This document shows positions 61,019 through 64,000 of a stretch of DNA of 64,000 nt, piece after piece. The stretch spans positions 930,001-994,000 of the forward strand of contig JAULSU010000006.1 of NCBI GenBank assembly GCA_030512335.1, read 5' to 3'. Origin of the DNA: Immersiella caudata (taxonomy: Eukaryota; Ascomycota; Sordariomycetes; Sordariales; Lasiosphaeriaceae). The notes under the pieces were generated by a model. It ran no database searches, was not told where the DNA came from, and saw nothing but the letters and a program-made list of their open reading frames with translations. Position numbers and translations under genes: made by a program. Each line of letters opens with the position of its first letter. Positions within the stretch are counted from its first letter, which is position 1.

Positions 61019-64000
61019 ATGAAAAGCGGCCCTCCACGGCCGGCCCTCGGCCAGGTCATCCAGATCGGCAAGTTATACGATTCCAGGACAGACTCTTTTC
61101 TCCCATCCTCCGTCTTCACGTCGTCGCCGCCCCCGGACGACGTCCTCGTACGTACTCCTGTGGCAGCTGCCGCCGGCACGACCATCCGGACCGTCTCGTC
61201 AGACACGTACAAGGACAAATTTGAGCTCCTCGGCGTCCACCCTGACCTGGGTGCCAGCATCCTCGGCTATCTTGTCGAGCTTGATGGCCGTTCGGGCTCG
61301 GGCGCGTACCTGTCCCGGCGGCGCGCCACCAACGGCGTGGCCCAAGCCGCCCTGCTCTACCGCCTCCTCACGGTCAAGGAGCGCATCGACCGCCGCTCCC
61401 GCAACCTCCCGGCGAGCACTGACTCGAGTGCGCTGCGAGGAACGCATGCGACGCACGTGGTAGCGGCGATCGACTGGGGCGTGGAGGCCATCGCCGAGGT
61501 CAGCTGCCGCGTGGAAGCGGGCCGCGCGGACCGGGCTGCGGCCGCCGTGGCCGCATTGCAGAGCGAGCTGGAAGGTAGTGGTGCGACCGGCCACCAGGAC
61601 CCGGCCGCGCTCGATGTCCATGTCTTGAGTGACGCATTCTCGGCGCCCGAAAACGTCGGCACCATCGGCGCCGCGGCTGTGATGCTCCGCCAGCGGCTGC
61701 CCCAGACTCTCGGCCAGTCCAAGGGCCAGGGTCAAGGCCGGCCGATTACCTACTGGCTCATGCCTGTGTCTGTTTTCATGGGCTACATCCAAGACGATGA
61801 CGAGGATGACGACCTTGGTGGCTACGGCGCGGCAGCCATCGGCGCGACGGCCATCCAGGTCAGCCCCGAGCATCTCGACCGGTTCCACAACACACTGCAG
61901 GAGCTCGAGGCTGCGTACCGCCGCCTGGCCGACTACGCAACGTTCCTCTCGGCGCACCCGGACTACTCGTCGCCCGATCACGCCCGCACGGTGCGGCAGC
62001 GTGCCGGCGATGTCCAGCACGCCATCCGCCAGGCCCAGGCTCGGTACGGCCAGGCGCTGCGCGACGTGCGCATGGGGTCCAGCCCGGCCGCGGTGCTGCA
62101 GGACCTGCACGGCTCCTTGGTCCAAGGGGATACAGGCCCGCTCCAGGCCGTCAGCCTTGTGGACCAGGAGCGCGCCAAGGTCGAGCTGGCTGCCCTCGCC
62201 GTCCAGAGCGGCGCCAGGTACGTTGGCCGCGACAGCAGGATCGACCCCGCCGATATCCCGCGACAGAATGCCAGGAGCGGACAGGCCGTCTACGTCATGA
62301 CCTTGAGCTGCGAAGCGACGCGGGGCGAGCAGTGGGCCGCACACGAGGCGCTGCTTCGAGAGCTGCTCGACACCGAGCAGCGGAGCGGTGCGCAGGTTTG
62401 GGTGGTAGACTACGACGCCATCGGCCAGCCGCTCGCCGAGGCGAAGATCGCCGAGTACCAGGGCGGCAACGAGGTCACGGCCGACCTGCTCGACCGGCGC
62501 AGGGTCCTGGCCGACAAGTGCTTTGCCCAATGCCCCGAGCAGTCGCTGGAGACGCGCGACATCCAGAAGCCGGTTAAGCGGCGGTTCGTCAAGATTCCCT
62601 GCCCGGGCCCCATGTGCGACGCCAGGAGCACGCTTGCGTGGACCTGCCCACGCTGCCTGCACCCGCTCGAGTACGGCTGTTCTGACCAGTACATATACTG
62701 CGACTGCGGGCGAAGCCGGTTCGCCAACTTTGCCTTCAAGTGCTGCAATGCCGCGGTCCATGGCCCGCGCTACACGCCATACGGCAGCAAGGGCCAGCTG
62801 CAGGCCCTCCTAGATGGCCTGCCGGCATCCACCGACTACATCAACATCCTCATCCTCGGTGAGACAGGCGTCGGCAAGTCCACGTTTATCAACGCCTTTG
62901 CGAATTATCTCACCTTTGACAGCCTCGACGAGGCACTCAAGTGCCCCGAATTCCATTGGGTCATCCCCTGCTCCTTCTCGACCCAGACCATGGATCGCAA
63001 CCAGCCGGGCGGCAAGATCAAGCAGCACAAGATCCGCATCGGGGACCGCAGCGACGAGCACGACGGCAGCAAAGGCGATTCGGCCACGCAGCAGACGTCT
63101 GTCTACCCTATCACCGTCGGCGAAAAGACGATCCGGCTGATCGACACGCCCGGCGTCGGCGATACGCGGGGTGTCCAGTTCGACAAGAAGAACATGGCCG
63201 ATATCCTCGCCACGCTCAACAGCTACGAGGAACTGCACGGCATCCTCATTCTGCTCAAGTCCAACAGCGCGCGGCTGACCATCACGTTTGAGTTCTGCAT
63301 CAAAGAGCTCTTGACGCACCTGCACAAGTCGGCCGTCAACAACATCGCCTTCGGCTTCACCAACACGCGTATCTCCAATTATGCACCGGGTGACACGTTT
63401 GGACCGCTGGAGACGCTCTTGGCAAAGCAGCAGGACGTGCACCTGCCGCTCGACATGAACACGTCGTACTGCTTCGACTCAGAGAGCTTCCGCTACCTGG
63501 CCGCGCACAAGCAGGGGATCTACATGGAGAACGAGGAGGACTTCCGGCGGTCGTGGCGGCACTCGTGCGACGAGACGCGGCGGCTGGTCAACTACTTCGC
63601 GTCCAAGGCGCCGCACTCGGTCACGAGCACCATCAGCCTCAACGGCACGCGGCTGCTCATCCTCGAGCTGACCAAGCCGCTCGCCGACATCTCGCAGCAG
63701 ATCCGCAAGAACATCGCCATGGGCCAGGACCGCGAGCGGGAGCTGGCCGACGCGCGGTTGACGGGCCACGAGCTGTTCCAAAAGCTGCAATTCAGCAAGC
63801 TGTTAAGGCGCAAGAAGGAGCTGGGTGGGCCACGCACCGTCTGCGCGGACCGCGAGTGCATCGAGGTCACGCATGACGAAGAGGGTCGCCAGCTGACCGT
63901 GTATAACTCGCACTGCCACCCCCAGTGCTACCTGGAAAACGTGCCAGCCGAGCAGCTGGGCCACCCAGACCTGATCCAATGCGCCGCCTTCAACGGCTCT
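61019..64000 (+). CDS. SNTX-like domain plus AIG1-type GTPase, very large protein (3' end outside window)
   Basis: One open frame of 994 codons without an intron up to the window edge. Residues 9-260 (ALGQVIQIGKLYDSRTDSFL; ASILGYLVELDGRSGSGAYL; GTHATHVVAAIDWGVEAIAE; RLPQTLGQ) follow the pattern of the stonustoxin (SNTX) domain, a MACPF/CDC relative. Helical segments and a thioredoxin-like region (about 400-500; GQAVYVMTLSCEATRGEQW) follow. Residues 528-580 hold Cys pairs (CPGPMCDARS, WTCPRCLHP, YCDCGRS, KCCNAA) like a zinc ribbon. The GTPase has P-loop GETGVGKST (614-622) and switch-II DTPGVGDTRG (709-718). From about 940 a second Cys/His-rich domain begins (RTVCADRECIEV, YNSHCHPQCYLENV). No signal peptide. 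Similar fungal and animal proteins are known only from genome surveys. Likely a cytosolic, GTP-controlled membrane-acting or defence protein; activity unproven. Confidence 0.85.
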   Translation, partial: MKSGPPRPALGQVIQIGKLYDSRTDSFLPSSVFTSSPPPDDVLVRTPVAAAAGTTIRTVSSDTYKDKFELLGVHPDLGASILGYLVELDGRSGSGAYLSRRRATNGVAQAALLYRLLTVKERIDRRSRNLPASTDSSALRGTHATHVVAAIDWGVEAIAEVSCRVEAGRADRAAAAVAALQSELEGSGATGHQDPAALDVHVLSDAFSAPENVGTIGAAAVMLRQRLPQTLGQSKGQGQGRPITYWLMPVSVFMGYIQDDDEDDDLGGYGAAAIGATAIQVSPEHLDRFHNTLQELEAAYRRLADYATFLSAHPDYSSPDHARTVRQRAGDVQHAIRQAQARYGQALRDVRMGSSPAAVLQDLHGSLVQGDTGPLQAVSLVDQERAKVELAALAVQSGARYVGRDSRIDPADIPRQNARSGQAVYVMTLSCEATRGEQWAAHEALLRELLDTEQRSGAQVWVVDYDAIGQPLAEAKIAEYQGGNEVTADLLDRRRVLADKCFAQCPEQSLETRDIQKPVKRRFVKIPCPGPMCDARSTLAWTCPRCLHPLEYGCSDQYIYCDCGRSRFANFAFKCCNAAVHGPRYTPYGSKGQLQALLDGLPASTDYINILILGETGVGKSTFINAFANYLTFDSLDEALKCPEFHWVIPCSFSTQTMDRNQPGGKIKQHKIRIGDRSDEHDGSKGDSATQQTSVYPITVGEKTIRLIDTPGVGDTRGVQFDKKNMADILATLNSYEELHGILILLKSNSARLTITFEFCIKELLTHLHKSAVNNIAFGFTNTRISNYAPGDTFGPLETLLAKQQDVHLPLDMNTSYCFDSESFRYLAAHKQGIYMENEEDFRRSWRHSCDETRRLVNYFASKAPHSVTSTISLNGTRLLILELTKPLADISQQIRKNIAMGQDRERELADARLTGHELFQKLQFSKLLRRKKELGGPRTVCADRECIEVTHDEEGRQLTVYNSHCHPQCYLENVPAEQLGHPDLIQCAAFNGS

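Noticed and set aside
61199..62761. Long minus-strand open frame of 520 codons opposite the SNTX/GTPase gene
   Set aside because: Very GC-rich coding DNA often leaves the opposite strand open. The plus strand has recognisable domains in one continuous frame, while this frame matches nothing.

Overview
The window is nuclear DNA of a filamentous ascomycete (Pezizomycotina, most likely a Sordariomycete). The evidence is short introns of 50-110 nt with GTRAGT-type donors and CTRAC branch points, the encoded proteins (fungal MIC12, HET domain, glucuronan lyase with CBM1, secreted tyrosinase, UNC93-like transporter), and a RIP-like mutated transposon. The species cannot be named from the sequence.

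Layout. 1.5-14.7 kb is a dense housekeeping block: an R3H/SUZ RNA-binding protein, eIF3f and UTP25 (divergent pair), mitochondrial bL17m and MIC12 (divergent pair), an acyltransferase-3 membrane enzyme, and HEM2. 16.7-26.2 kb is looser and more accessory: tyrosinase, a lipocalin-like protein, a decayed HET-domain gene, and an UNC93-like transporter. 29.4-36 kb carries acetyl-CoA hydrolase ACH1, a type II membrane protein with a Ser-Asp tract, and an SV2-like MFS transporter. 36.6-47.7 kb holds a small secreted protein, a decayed P450 gene, a DenD-like dehydrogenase, a tail-anchored sulfotransferase-like protein, an unknown coiled-coil protein, and secreted glucuronan lyase.

49.0-52.7 kb is an AT-rich transposon island. 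It is a pogo/Fot1-type element with 45-bp terminal inverted repeats and a TA target duplication. Its transposase is broken by RIP-like stops and by nested LTR-like insertions, one of which keeps a perfect target-site duplication.

52.8-64.0 kb is GC-rich and is the most interesting part. It holds four genes arranged as two divergent pairs. The first is a glycine-rich, collagen-like multidomain protein (minus strand, with an apparent one-base frameshift in a C6 tract). The second is a protein with a likely Tubby/LURP-one-like fold (plus). The third is a protein with a soluble N-terminal half and about four membrane helices (minus). The fourth is a very large protein running off the right edge (plus). 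It joins a stonustoxin-like (SNTX, MACPF/CDC-related) N-terminal domain, a thioredoxin-like region, a cysteine-rich zinc-ribbon-like segment, a P-loop GTPase of AIG1 type, and the start of a second Cys/His-rich domain. A pore-fold domain linked to an immune-type GTPase and surrounded by membrane and lipid-binding-like proteins suggests a fungal defence, self-recognition or membrane-remodelling system. That function is inference. No tRNA, rRNA or CRISPR array could be supported.
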